This document shows, piece after piece, positions 1 to 6,164 of a stretch of 6,164 nucleotides of DNA (positions are counted from its first letter, which is position 1; every line of letters starts with the position of its first letter). Where the stretch lies: assembly GCA_003731675.1 (NCBI GenBank), contig RCNQ01000200.1, forward strand, positions 1-6,164, in the 5' to 3' direction. Source of the stretch: Bacteroidetes/Chlorobi group bacterium ChocPot_Mid. Its GTDB lineage: Bacteria; Bacteroidota; Ignavibacteria; Kapaibacteriales; UBA2268. A program made the position numbers and the translations under genes. Below the pieces are notes generated by a model. That model had not been told where the DNA came from. It worked only from the letters and a program-made list of their open reading frames with translations, and did not search any database.

Positions 1-1771
1 CTGACCATTGTGAAGTGTCCTTATTGTTCATACCCCTTACTCGCCAAAAATATTGTTTGCTAAAGTTTTGTACTGAATATTCAGTTTCGTTAGTGTCATT
101 AGCAATGATATTGATTAATTTATTTGAGAATAAATTATCGTCACTTAATTGTATATTATAATTTGTTGCACCTTTAAGCTTTTGCCATCGCAAAGTTCCT
201 TTTAAAGAAAGACTTGTTTTGTTATTCTCAGGATATGCGAGAAGAATATTATCTAATTTTTTTGAGCAAATTATGAATTCACCAAATCCTGAGAATTGAG
301 CAGTCAATTCATTAGTTAAAGAATTATAATTTGTAATTAATTCAGAAAAACCGCCCGATGCTTCATTATCCCTTTTATAAATACTCACTTTATCCGGGTT
401 TATGAGTTGTGGTATTTCGTTTGCTTTAATGATTAGTTCTCCCTGAATATTGTTCAGACCAATTTTGTTGAACACCCATCTCAAGGGTAAGATAGAAGAA
501 AAGCTTGAATCCACAAAGCTCATTCGTGATTTGGGAGGTGAATAATCGTGCTTTTCTACTGTCAGAGAGCCATTACCTGAAACCGAAGTTAAATTCAAAG
601 AAACTTTGGTTGCCTCCTTGCCGTTGCCATTGAAATTAAAATTACCACTACTGTTAATATTTAATCTTTTTGCATTCATTCTTGTCAAATATCTGAAAGC
701 TCTGTATGTAGCAAAATCTTCAGGGAGAATCATTTCAAAAGCTATGCTTTTATCAGGTCTGACTTCTGTTATCTTTTCTATTACCCAATTAATCAAAGTA
801 TTCCCGTTATACAATCTTTGAACATTAGCCATTGATTCCCGATAAATATCTGGTGAATATCTGTATTCCCAAACCTTAGTAGCAGTCATATTTTGTAAAT
901 TGAGATTATACTCAACTGCCCGTGAATATTGTTCAGGTTTCAGATTTCCATTGTCGAATAACAATATATTCCCATTAGGAAGGACGTTAGCTGAGTGTTG
1001 ATGTGAGAATCCCCAAAAGCCCTCGATGGTATCATTTAAAAAAGTAAATTGATTATTTTTACATTCCTTGCCACCAAATCTCCAAATAATCTCACCAGTA
1101 TTTTTATTGATTTTTGTAACCTCATCCATTAATCTCGATGAAATAACATAATTCCCATCGTTATCTATTGAAATGCTATTTAAATGTTGAAAATTTATTG
1201 TTTTTTGGGTCAAATCCACATCCGAAGTAGCATCAGTGATATTAAAATGGTCAAACCCATCCCAAATAAAATAAATTTCCCCTGTAATGTCAGTTTCCAC
1301 TAAAACACCAGACCTTACATCCGCACTAGTGTCTCCACCTTCAACTACCTTGCTCATATCAATATTTTTTTGCATTGTACAAAGTAATAAATAATGACCA
1401 TTATCCAATACCTCACAATCGTGGATGTCTGCTCCGTATTGACTTGGAAATCTTACTTCTCTGATTAATTCGATATTTTCATTATAAATCATTAAACTAC
1501 TGAAATTAAAACATCCCCATGTACCATCACGAAGCATTTTCCAGTTAATACAATTTTTTAAAGAGTTGCTTGAGTCAATAAATTTAATATTTCCGTAATT
1601 ATCAACTAAACCAAATCCTTTTCCTTGCAGGTCTAAATATATGTAACCTGAAGCTGGATTGTCCAAAACCCTAACATTAAAATCAGAATTTTGTCCAATC
1701 ATTTCAAAAGAAGGAAAGGAAAGCAATAATAAAAATAAAATAATATTTATATAATTTCTATTCATATTCAT
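1..1771 (-). CDS. Secreted arylsulfotransferase (ASST) family protein with FN3-like module, 3' end outside window
   Basis: The frame is open from the ATG at 1771 to the left edge (590 codons plus one base), so the C-terminus is missing. Residues 1-27 look like a signal peptide: Arg5, a hydrophobic run at about 8-19, then a likely cleavage near IGQ27. Residues of about 30-345 resemble the ASST beta-propeller: HLNSIS (His196), WRFGG (230-234), FSHQHS (His257, His259), LFDNGN (Asp273), SRAVEY (Arg284) and NVQRLYNGNTLINW (316-329). Family members such as E. coli AssT move a sulfuryl group from a phenolic sulfate to a phenol outside the cytoplasm; this substrate class is inferred from the family only. 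A beta-rich region (about 370-510, ending FSGFGEFIICS) follows, then an FN3-like module from 513 (LRWQKLKGATNYNIQ, FWRVRGMN). A T9SS sorting domain could lie beyond the edge. The start overlaps the upstream stop; Met3 is an alternative start. I see no clear equivalent of the sulfurylated His of AssT. Confidence 0.82.
   Translation of the reverse strand, partial: MNMNRNYINIILFLLLLSFPSFEMIGQNSDFNVRVLDNPASGYIYLDLQGKGFGLVDNYGNIKFIDSSNSLKNCINWKMLRDGTWGCFNFSSLMIYNENIELIREVRFPSQYGADIHDCEVLDNGHYLLLCTMQKNIDMSKVVEGGDTSADVRSGVLVETDITGEIYFIWDGFDHFNITDATSDVDLTQKTINFQHLNSISIDNDGNYVISSRLMDEVTKINKNTGEIIWRFGGKECKNNQFTFLNDTIEGFWGFSHQHSANVLPNGNILLFDNGNLKPEQYSRAVEYNLNLQNMTATKVWEYRYSPDIYRESMANVQRLYNGNTLINWVIEKITEVRPDKSIAFEMILPEDFATYRAFRYLTRMNAKRLNINSSGNFNFNGNGKEATKVSLNLTSVSGNGSLTVEKHDYSPPKSRMSFVDSSFSSILPLRWVFNKIGLNNIQGELIIKANEIPQLINPDKVSIYKRDNEASGGFSELITNYNSLTNELTAQFSGFGEFIICSKKLDNILLAYPENNKTSLSLKGTLRWQKLKGATNYNIQLSDDNLFSNKLINIIANDTNETEYSVQNFSKQYFWRVRGMNNKDTSQWS
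1768..1771 (-). promoter_or_regulatory. ATGA stop/start overlap, probable translational coupling
   Basis: Read on the minus strand, the four bases ATGA contain both the start codon of the arylsulfotransferase-like gene (1771-1769) and the TGA stop of the 62-residue gene (1770-1768). Such overlaps usually mean one mRNA and termination-reinitiation coupling. No Shine-Dalgarno-like sequence precedes the start, which fits both coupling and the usual Bacteroidota pattern. Confidence 0.6.
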
Positions 1772-1956
1772 TTTTCTTCATCATAATTTAACTCAATTTC
1801 AGAATCCATTTTAGGTCTGATATTTAATGTATTGTAATTATAATATCTAACTTGCTTAAGCATTTCTTCACGACTTAACTTCCTATCAGCCCATATAATA
1901 TATCTGACATTTTTGTGAGTATTCACAATAACATTTTTTACTTTATTTTCGTTCAT
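1768..1956 (-). CDS. Small hypothetical protein, 62 aa
   Basis: I do not recognise this protein. It begins 7 bases after the hflX stop and ends in a 4-base overlap with the next gene, so its position strongly suggests a real cistron in an hflX operon. The product is highly charged and has no signal peptide or membrane segment. Residues of about 8-22 (VIVNTHKNVRYIIWA) look like two beta-strands, 28-37 (SREEMLKQVR) like a helix, and the tail (about 50-62) is acidic (DSEIELNYDEEK). The overall look is of a small soluble cytoplasmic protein. There is no zinc-binding cysteine pair and no toxin or antitoxin motif that I can name. Doubt remains because of its size. The in-frame fit between two genes is the main support. 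Confidence 0.6.
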   Translation of the reverse strand: MNENKVKNVIVNTHKNVRYIIWADRKLSREEMLKQVRYYNYNTLNIRPKMDSEIELNYDEEK

Positions 1957-1963
1957 AATTAAT

Positions 1964-3244
1964 TTAAGTATTATCTTTGATTATAATTTTTGAAAAACGA
2001 TTGAAGAATAAATCAATTTTATCATTTGTAATTTTGACTTCAAAATAAATACCTGTATCAGTATCTTTTCTTTCTTTGATATCTCCGATGGAGTATATTT
2101 CATTGATTTTAGATATGTCAGTATAAGGTAATGTAAATTTAATAATTTTGCCTTGTTCGTCGTATTTATCCTGCATCTTTTGTAGTAAATTATTTAAATT
2201 AATACCACGAGTTGCAGATATAAAAATTGAATTTGGATAAGCACTATCAACTGATTTAATTAAATCCTTATTCTCAAGACCATCAATTTTATTAAATACT
2301 AAAAGAGAGGGTTTCTTATCGAGTTTTAAGGTTTCAAGAGTATGATTAACAACATTAATTTGGTCAACATAATGAGGATGAGTAATATCGACTAAATGAA
2401 TTATAATATCCGCATCTGATGCTTCTGCTAAAGTGCTTCTGAAGGAAGCAACCAAATGAGCAGGTAGTTTACGAATGAATCCAACTGTATCGGATAATAA
2501 GGCTTTTTGCCCGTTAGGGAAATTAAATGCTCTTACAGTAGTATCAAGAGTAGCAAAAAGTTTGTCTTCAACGAGAACATTTGCCTCTGTAATAGCATTC
2601 ATCAATGTTGATTTTCCCGTGTTTGTATATCCTATAAGAGCAAATCTCGGCAAATCTGAACGACCTTTTTTTTGCTGTTCCTTTTGAATATTTATTTCTT
2701 TCAATTTTTCTTTAAGTCTTGCTATTTTGGTTTTAAGGGCTCTTCTATCTGATTCAATCTGAGTTTCACCTGGACCTTTTGTCCCAATTCCTCCATATTG
2801 TTTTGATAGGTGAGTCCACATTCTTGTTAATCTTGGTAGCAAGTATTGTGATTGAGCAAGTTCAACCTGTGTCTTGGCTTCATTGGAACGAGCATGTTTA
2901 GCAAAAATATCCAGAATTAAACCACTTCTGTCCATAACTTTTATTTTCCATTCCGTTTCGAGGTTTCTAACCTGAGTCGGAGTAATTTCATCATCAAATA
3001 CAACTAATTTTATTCCTTCTTCATCAATAATTTCCTTGATTTCCTGTATTTTACCTTTGCCGATTGCTGTTTTTGGGTTTGGCTTTTCCAATTCCTGGTA
3101 AATCTTTTCCACAACCTCAGCACCAGCTGTATCAACAAGAGATTCTAATTCCTGCAATTGCTCAAAAACAAGATTTCTATTTCCACCTTTTCTTGCGACA
3201 GCTACTAATAAAACTTTTTCTTTATTTTGTTCGGTTATTTCCAT
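1964..3244 (-). CDS. hflX: Ribosome-associated GTPase HflX
   Basis: The product is 426 residues, a typical length for HflX, a GTPase that binds the large ribosomal subunit and in E. coli splits stalled or hibernating 70S ribosomes under stress. The N-terminal HflX domain spans about 10-120, with the family segment DRSGLILDIF (105-114). The hallmark glycine-rich stretch GGIGTKGPGETQIESDRR (151-168) leads into a charged helical linker (about 168-195). The G domain shows G1 GYTNTGKS (205-212), the switch I segment ATLDTT (231-236), G3 DTVG (252-255), G4 NKID (318-321) and G5 SAT (343-345). A short C-terminal domain (about 365-426) follows. All nucleotide-binding motifs are intact, so the enzyme should be active. 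The ATG at 3244 places the family N-terminus correctly; no strong Shine-Dalgarno sequence precedes it. It is the first gene of a probable operon with the 62-residue gene and the arylsulfotransferase-like gene, and it is divergent from the Rel gene. Confidence 0.97.
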   Translation of the reverse strand: MEITEQNKEKVLLVAVARKGGNRNLVFEQLQELESLVDTAGAEVVEKIYQELEKPNPKTAIGKGKIQEIKEIIDEEGIKLVVFDDEITPTQVRNLETEWKIKVMDRSGLILDIFAKHARSNEAKTQVELAQSQYLLPRLTRMWTHLSKQYGGIGTKGPGETQIESDRRALKTKIARLKEKLKEINIQKEQQKKGRSDLPRFALIGYTNTGKSTLMNAITEANVLVEDKLFATLDTTVRAFNFPNGQKALLSDTVGFIRKLPAHLVASFRSTLAEASDADIIIHLVDITHPHYVDQINVVNHTLETLKLDKKPSLLVFNKIDGLENKDLIKSVDSAYPNSIFISATRGINLNNLLQKMQDKYDEQGKIIKFTLPYTDISKINEIYSIGDIKERKDTDTGIYFEVKITNDKIDLFFNRFSKIIIKDNT

Positions 3245-3278
3245 AAATCAATTTTTACTAAATCCTTTTTATTTTTTG

Positions 3279-3286
3279 TATTTTTG
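3279..3286 (+). promoter_or_regulatory. Possible -7 element (TATTTTTG) for the RSH gene
   Basis: TATTTTTG fits the Bacteroidota -7 consensus TAnnTTTG and points toward the RSH gene, implying a leader of roughly 110 bases. No TTTG lies about 19 bases upstream, and the surroundings are T-rich, so a chance match is quite possible. Confidence 0.2.
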
Positions 3287-3299
3287 TATTAAATTAAAA

Positions 3300-3309
3300 G
3301 TTAATTAAC
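3300..3309. repeat. 10-bp perfect palindrome GTTAATTAAC
   Basis: GTTAATTAAC reads the same on both strands and sits in the divergent region between hflX and the RSH gene. It overlaps the first ATTAACAAA copy. It could be a half or whole operator, but AT-only palindromes of this size arise easily by chance. Confidence 0.35.
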
Positions 3310-3384
3310 AAAGTATAGTAAATTAACAAAAAATCCTTAGTTTTTATTAAGTTAATAAATTGGTTGAATGAGCTTATTAACAAA
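3304..3384 (+). repeat. Three direct copies of ATTAACAAA
   Basis: ATTAACAAA occurs at 3304-3312, 3322-3330 and 3376-3384. The spacings are 18 and 54 bases, so all three are at multiples of 18. On the minus strand each reads TTTGTTAAT, which includes the TTTG core of Bacteroidota -33 elements. They could be regulator sites or alternative -33 boxes for hflX. The low complexity of the region weakens either reading. Confidence 0.4.
3343..3359. repeat. 17-bp palindrome with 8-bp arms around a single G
   Basis: TTTATTAA-G-TTAATAAA is a perfect inverted repeat with a one-base centre, located 45 bases before the RSH start codon. The symmetry suits a dimeric regulator site better than an RNA hairpin, because a one-base loop cannot form a stem to its base. 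Its function is not established by sequence alone. Confidence 0.4.
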
Positions 3385-3404
3385 TAATTACAAATATTAA
3401 TACA

Positions 3405-5669
3405 ATGATTAATTTTTTTAGAAAAAAAGAAGTAACAAATAAAGCAGATTCTCATCAAAGTGAGCTTGATTCATTGATGAAAGTTTGCAGGACAAATATC
3501 CAATCATGTGATGAAAATATGATAGCAAAAGCATTTCACTTTTGTTTAGAAGCATATAAAAATAAATCAGATGAGAATGGCATTCCATATTACAAACATT
3601 CATATTACGTAGCATTGATAGCTGTTAACGAAATGCCATTGGATGAAGTTTCAGTTGTTTGTGCTTTATTGCATGATATTCCAAATGACAGCGATATTTA
3701 CAAGTTGAAAGATATTCAGATGGAATTTGGCTCGACAGTAGCTGAAATCGTAGAAGGAATTTGTAAGATACAGCATGTAGCTGGTCAAAATATCGCTAGT
3801 AGTGAAAACTATCGTAAATTGCTTCTTTCATTATTCAAGGATGTTCGAATCATCCTTATCAAAATTGCTGAGATGCTTCAAAATATGAGGGATATAACTG
3901 ATTTGGAAAATACAAAACAGAAAAAGTTTAGTATTGAGGAACAAATTCAGTTAGCAAATGAAACCATGGAAATATATTCTCCTTTTGCTCACAGATTTGG
4001 TCTGGGAAACATTAAAGGTGAATTAGAAGATATGGCTTTCCAGATTTTGGATCCACAGGAATTTATAAAAATCAAGGAGAAAGTCCATGGTACGAGAAAG
4101 GAAAGAGAGCAATATATTAAGAATTTTATTAAACCGATTAAAGAAGCACTTGATAAAGATGAATTATTCAAAAAACATAAGATAAAATTCGAAATAAATG
4201 GCAGAGCCAAGCATTTATTTTCAATATATAACAAAATACATATTAGACAATTACCTTTGGAAAAGCTTAATGATTTATTCGCTATAAGAATAATAATTCA
4301 TAATGATGATATAAAATATTGCTATATAGCTTATGCAATAATTACGGGTATTTATGAACTTGTTCCAGATACATTTAAAAACTACATTGCAAATCCAAAG
4401 AAAAATGGTTATCAATCATTACATGTAGCATTGAGGGGGCATGATGGTAGTCCTGTTGAAATTCAAATAAGAACTAAAAAAATGCATTTACTTTCCGAAA
4501 AGGGTGTAGCATCGCATTTTAATTACAAAAGAGGTTTTTTGCCTGCTCAATCGGTACTTGACGATGAAAATACAGAAGAATGGTTGAACCTTATTAAAAA
4601 TATTTTTGACAAGTCAGGAGAACCTGCAATAGATACTCTTCTCGATAGTATCCAAAAGAACTGGCATCAGGACGAAATCTATGTCTTTACACCAGCCAAA
4701 GAATTTAAAATTTTTCCGAAAGATTCTACACCTTTAGATTTTGCCTATGCGATTCATTCTGAAGTTGGAGAGCATTGTATCGGTGCAAAGGTTAATTCAA
4801 AAATTGTCCCTCTTGATTATAAACTGCAAAGTGGTGACCAGGTCGAGATAATCACTTCAGAAAATCAAAAGCCAAATGAAGATTGGTTAAAAATCGTTAC
4901 AACCCAAAGAGCAAGAAATTATATTCAGAAGTATTTCAAAGAAAGAAAACTGAAATCTGAGGAGAAAGGTCAGATTATTTGGGATGAATTTTTAAAAAAT
5001 ATGGATTTTAAAGTATCTGAAAAAAAATTTAATAAAATATTAAAATCAATGAATTTCAGTACAAAGGAAGAATTTTTTACCGAACTTGGTACTTCTGGTT
5101 TAAACGAGAAGTTAATTTTTGATTATATCAAAGAACTTCTGAAAAAATTGAAAAAGAAGAAAGATAAAAAAATTAAAAAGGAAGATACTCAAACTGATGA
5201 AAATCTGAAAAATCATCAGAATTCTGTAAATCAGATTTATAATGATACGAAAATAATAAATCAATCTGAATGTTGTTACCCTTTACCTGGAGATAAAATC
5301 ATAGGTGAGTTAACAAATGATTATAAAAAAATTAATGTGCACAGAAAAAAGTGCAATGTTATAAAAAATCTGGAACAACAGAATCCAAGTTCTGTTTTTA
5401 ACTTAGATTGGAATAATCTTAAGTTTAATGAATATTATACAAAAATAAAAATCATTACTCATAATCAATCAAATGCTCAAGCTGAAATCACAAAAATATT
5501 AAATGATATAGGTAATATAAACCTAAATAGCTTTAACTCAAATCACTCTGATGAAGGAATTGAGATTTTTATCACATTGTCTTCATCAAACTCAGAAAAT
5601 TTAAAAAAATATATCGAGCAGGTCGAACAATCTAAAAACATTGATTCAATCGAAAGATTTTTATTGTAA
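3405..5669 (+). CDS. Long RelA/SpoT homologue: (p)ppGpp synthetase with a degenerate hydrolase domain
   Basis: The product is 754 residues with the full long-RSH architecture; the family makes and/or degrades the alarmone (p)ppGpp in the cytoplasm and senses starved ribosomes. The HD hydrolase domain (about 40-200) keeps His65 and His90-Asp91 but departs from consensus elsewhere: HDIPNDS (90-96) for HDxxEDT, IAEMLQNMRD (154-163) for LADRLHNMRT, and Asp56 where the conserved Arg sits. The synthetase domain (about 250-375) looks intact: GRAKHLFSIYNK (266-277), Asp290 in NDLFAIR, GYQSLH (335-340) and EIQIRT (352-357), although TFKN (323-326) replaces the RXKD/EXDD motif. TGS covers about 424-485 (AIHSEVGEHCIGAKVN). 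A helical domain and a Lys-rich linker (576-592) follow, then the zinc-finger ligands Cys623, Cys624, His646 and Cys650, and an ACT domain (about 676-754). The ATG at 3405 lacks a Shine-Dalgarno sequence. Hydrolysis is probably weak or lost; I leave the symbol blank because rel, relA and spoT imply different activities. Confidence 0.95.
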   Translation: MINFFRKKEVTNKADSHQSELDSLMKVCRTNIQSCDENMIAKAFHFCLEAYKNKSDENGIPYYKHSYYVALIAVNEMPLDEVSVVCALLHDIPNDSDIYKLKDIQMEFGSTVAEIVEGICKIQHVAGQNIASSENYRKLLLSLFKDVRIILIKIAEMLQNMRDITDLENTKQKKFSIEEQIQLANETMEIYSPFAHRFGLGNIKGELEDMAFQILDPQEFIKIKEKVHGTRKEREQYIKNFIKPIKEALDKDELFKKHKIKFEINGRAKHLFSIYNKIHIRQLPLEKLNDLFAIRIIIHNDDIKYCYIAYAIITGIYELVPDTFKNYIANPKKNGYQSLHVALRGHDGSPVEIQIRTKKMHLLSEKGVASHFNYKRGFLPAQSVLDDENTEEWLNLIKNIFDKSGEPAIDTLLDSIQKNWHQDEIYVFTPAKEFKIFPKDSTPLDFAYAIHSEVGEHCIGAKVNSKIVPLDYKLQSGDQVEIITSENQKPNEDWLKIVTTQRARNYIQKYFKERKLKSEEKGQIIWDEFLKNMDFKVSEKKFNKILKSMNFSTKEEFFTELGTSGLNEKLIFDYIKELLKKLKKKKDKKIKKEDTQTDENLKNHQNSVNQIYNDTKIINQSECCYPLPGDKIIGELTNDYKKINVHRKKCNVIKNLEQQNPSSVFNLDWNNLKFNEYYTKIKIITHNQSNAQAEITKILNDIGNINLNSFNSNHSDEGIEIFITLSSSNSENLKKYIEQVEQSKNIDSIERFLL

Positions 5670-5674
5670 AAACA

Positions 5675-6164
5675 TTATTTGCTTATTATGAATTTTTTTA
5701 CTTTCATATTATTTGCATAAGACACCTTTAAAAAATATTGTCCGCTTAATAAATCCAAATTCAAATTATGAACTAATGAAGAATTATCAATCTTTATTAT
5801 TTCATTATAAACTTTTCTACCGAGAATATCAATAATTTCTAAATTAAGAACTGGAACTGCATTATGATTTAAATTTAGAATCATTTGTAAATTACCGTCA
5901 GATGGATTAGGTAAAATATCTATAAGTAAATTTTCGAAATTTACATTACCATCTATACCAACATTCCCTTCAATCAAATCAGCCATCCAAAAACCACGTC
6001 CGTATGTAGCGGCAATAATTTTATTATCAGGATAACTTATCTCAAGTTCATTCACAGTATTATTCGGAAGGTTCTCATTCATCAAAACCCATTCAGTCAT
6101 ATCATCATTAGAATAATAAACACCTCTATATGTGCCAGCATATAAAAAGTTTTTGGGATTATTA
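5675..6164 (-). CDS. T9SS-sorted beta-propeller protein, C-terminal 162 residues only
   Basis: The frame is open from the right edge to the TAA at 5675, so this is the end of a larger gene. The ATG at 6100 is internal: the codons upstream read YAGTYRGVYYSNDDMTEWV, a BNR/sortilin-type propeller strand with its SND turn. The blade continues with ENLPNNTVNELEI and ATYGRGFWMADL (visible residues about 51-62), the closing pattern common in Bacteroidota and Chlorobiota surface proteins. After a short linker the last roughly 80 residues form a type A T9SS C-terminal sorting domain: a DILPNPSDGN start, IIDILGRKVYN in the middle, and SGQYFLKVSYANNMKVKKFIISK-like terminal strands. Family knowledge says that this domain is removed on export and the protein is attached to the surface or released. 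The catalytic role, if any, lies outside the window. The stop is five bases from the convergent RSH stop. Confidence 0.85.
   Translation of the reverse strand, partial: NNPKNFLYAGTYRGVYYSNDDMTEWVLMNENLPNNTVNELEISYPDNKIIAATYGRGFWMADLIEGNVGIDGNVNFENLLIDILPNPSDGNLQMILNLNHNAVPVLNLEIIDILGRKVYNEIIKIDNSSLVHNLNLDLLSGQYFLKVSYANNMKVKKFIISK

Larger units (their letters stand above)
3245..3404. promoter_or_regulatory. Divergent promoter region between hflX and the RSH gene
   Basis: This 160-base, very AT-rich stretch lies between two start codons facing away from each other and must hold promoters for both directions. It contains no plausible gene. It holds three copies of ATTAACAAA and two palindromes, described separately. 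Neither start codon has a convincing Shine-Dalgarno sequence. I could not find a complete Bacteroidota-type promoter (TTTG, about 19 bases, TAnnTTTG) in either direction. Confidence 0.7.

Noticed and set aside
606..821. Plus-strand open frame of 71 codons inside the ASST-like gene
   Set aside because: It lies antisense to a long frame with clear protein family motifs; its hydrophobic composition follows from the opposite strand.
2475..2687. Plus-strand open frame of 70 codons inside hflX
   Set aside because: It is antisense to the conserved GTPase core of hflX, with no independent support.
3064..3246. Plus-strand open frame of 60 codons over the start of hflX
   Set aside because: It mirrors the HflX N-terminal coding sequence and resembles no protein I know.
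3418..3615. Minus-strand open frame of 65 codons inside the RSH gene
   Set aside because: It is a shadow of the RSH N-terminal domain.
3989..4234. Minus-strand open frame of 81 codons inside the RSH gene
   Set aside because: It is opposite the conserved hydrolase-synthetase coding sequence, and its Cys/Leu/Ser-rich product is typical of antisense frames.
5666..5701. GTAAAAA ... TTTTTAC arms as an intrinsic bidirectional terminator
   Set aside because: The arms are only 7 bases, almost all A:T, with a 22-base loop, and they overlap both stop codons; the stem would be too weak.
6098..6100. ATG as the true start of the T9SS-sorted protein
   Set aside because: The frame stays open upstream to the window edge and encodes propeller sequence (YAGTYRGVYYSND), so this Met is internal.
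1..6164. A mobile element, CRISPR array, toxin-antitoxin pair or defence system
   Set aside because: No transposase, integrase, regularly spaced long repeat or defence protein motif is visible; the long RSH is a full-length housekeeping-type protein, not a small toxic synthetase.

Overview
The window is AT-rich and fully packed with genes. It looks like chromosomal DNA of the Bacteroidota/Chlorobiota (FCB) lineage, possibly an Ignavibacteria- or Kapabacteria-like organism. The grounds are a protein ending in a type IX secretion (T9SS, Por) C-terminal sorting domain, a secreted arylsulfotransferase-like protein with an FN3-like module, and gene starts without Shine-Dalgarno sequences. The exact taxon is an inference.

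Layout. From about 3244 leftward, the minus strand carries three tightly packed genes: the ribosome-associated GTPase HflX, a 62-residue protein of unknown function 7 bases after it, and a secreted arylsulfotransferase-family protein. The last gene overlaps the small gene by 4 bases (ATGA) and runs off the left edge. A 160-base AT-rich divergent region (3245-3404) separates this probable operon from a plus-strand gene at 3405-5669, a full-length RelA/SpoT homologue (HD, synthetase, TGS, helical, zinc-finger and ACT domains). Five bases beyond its stop lies the stop of a convergent minus-strand gene. Only the C-terminal end of that gene is visible: the last blades of a BNR/sortilin-type beta-propeller followed by the T9SS sorting domain.

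How the genes relate. HflX (rescue or splitting of stalled ribosomes) and the Rel protein ((p)ppGpp synthesis) are both stress-translation factors, and they share a divergent promoter region with small repeats and palindromes. The two surface or secreted proteins have no obvious functional link to them beyond position.

Main point of interest. The Rel protein keeps all recognisable synthetase landmarks, but its hydrolase site is eroded at several catalytic positions, and its synthetase charge motif matches neither the RXKD nor the EXDD class. It may be a synthetase-biased RSH reached independently of proteobacterial RelA. I see no mobile element, CRISPR array, tRNA or rRNA, and no multi-gene system that I would call undescribed.
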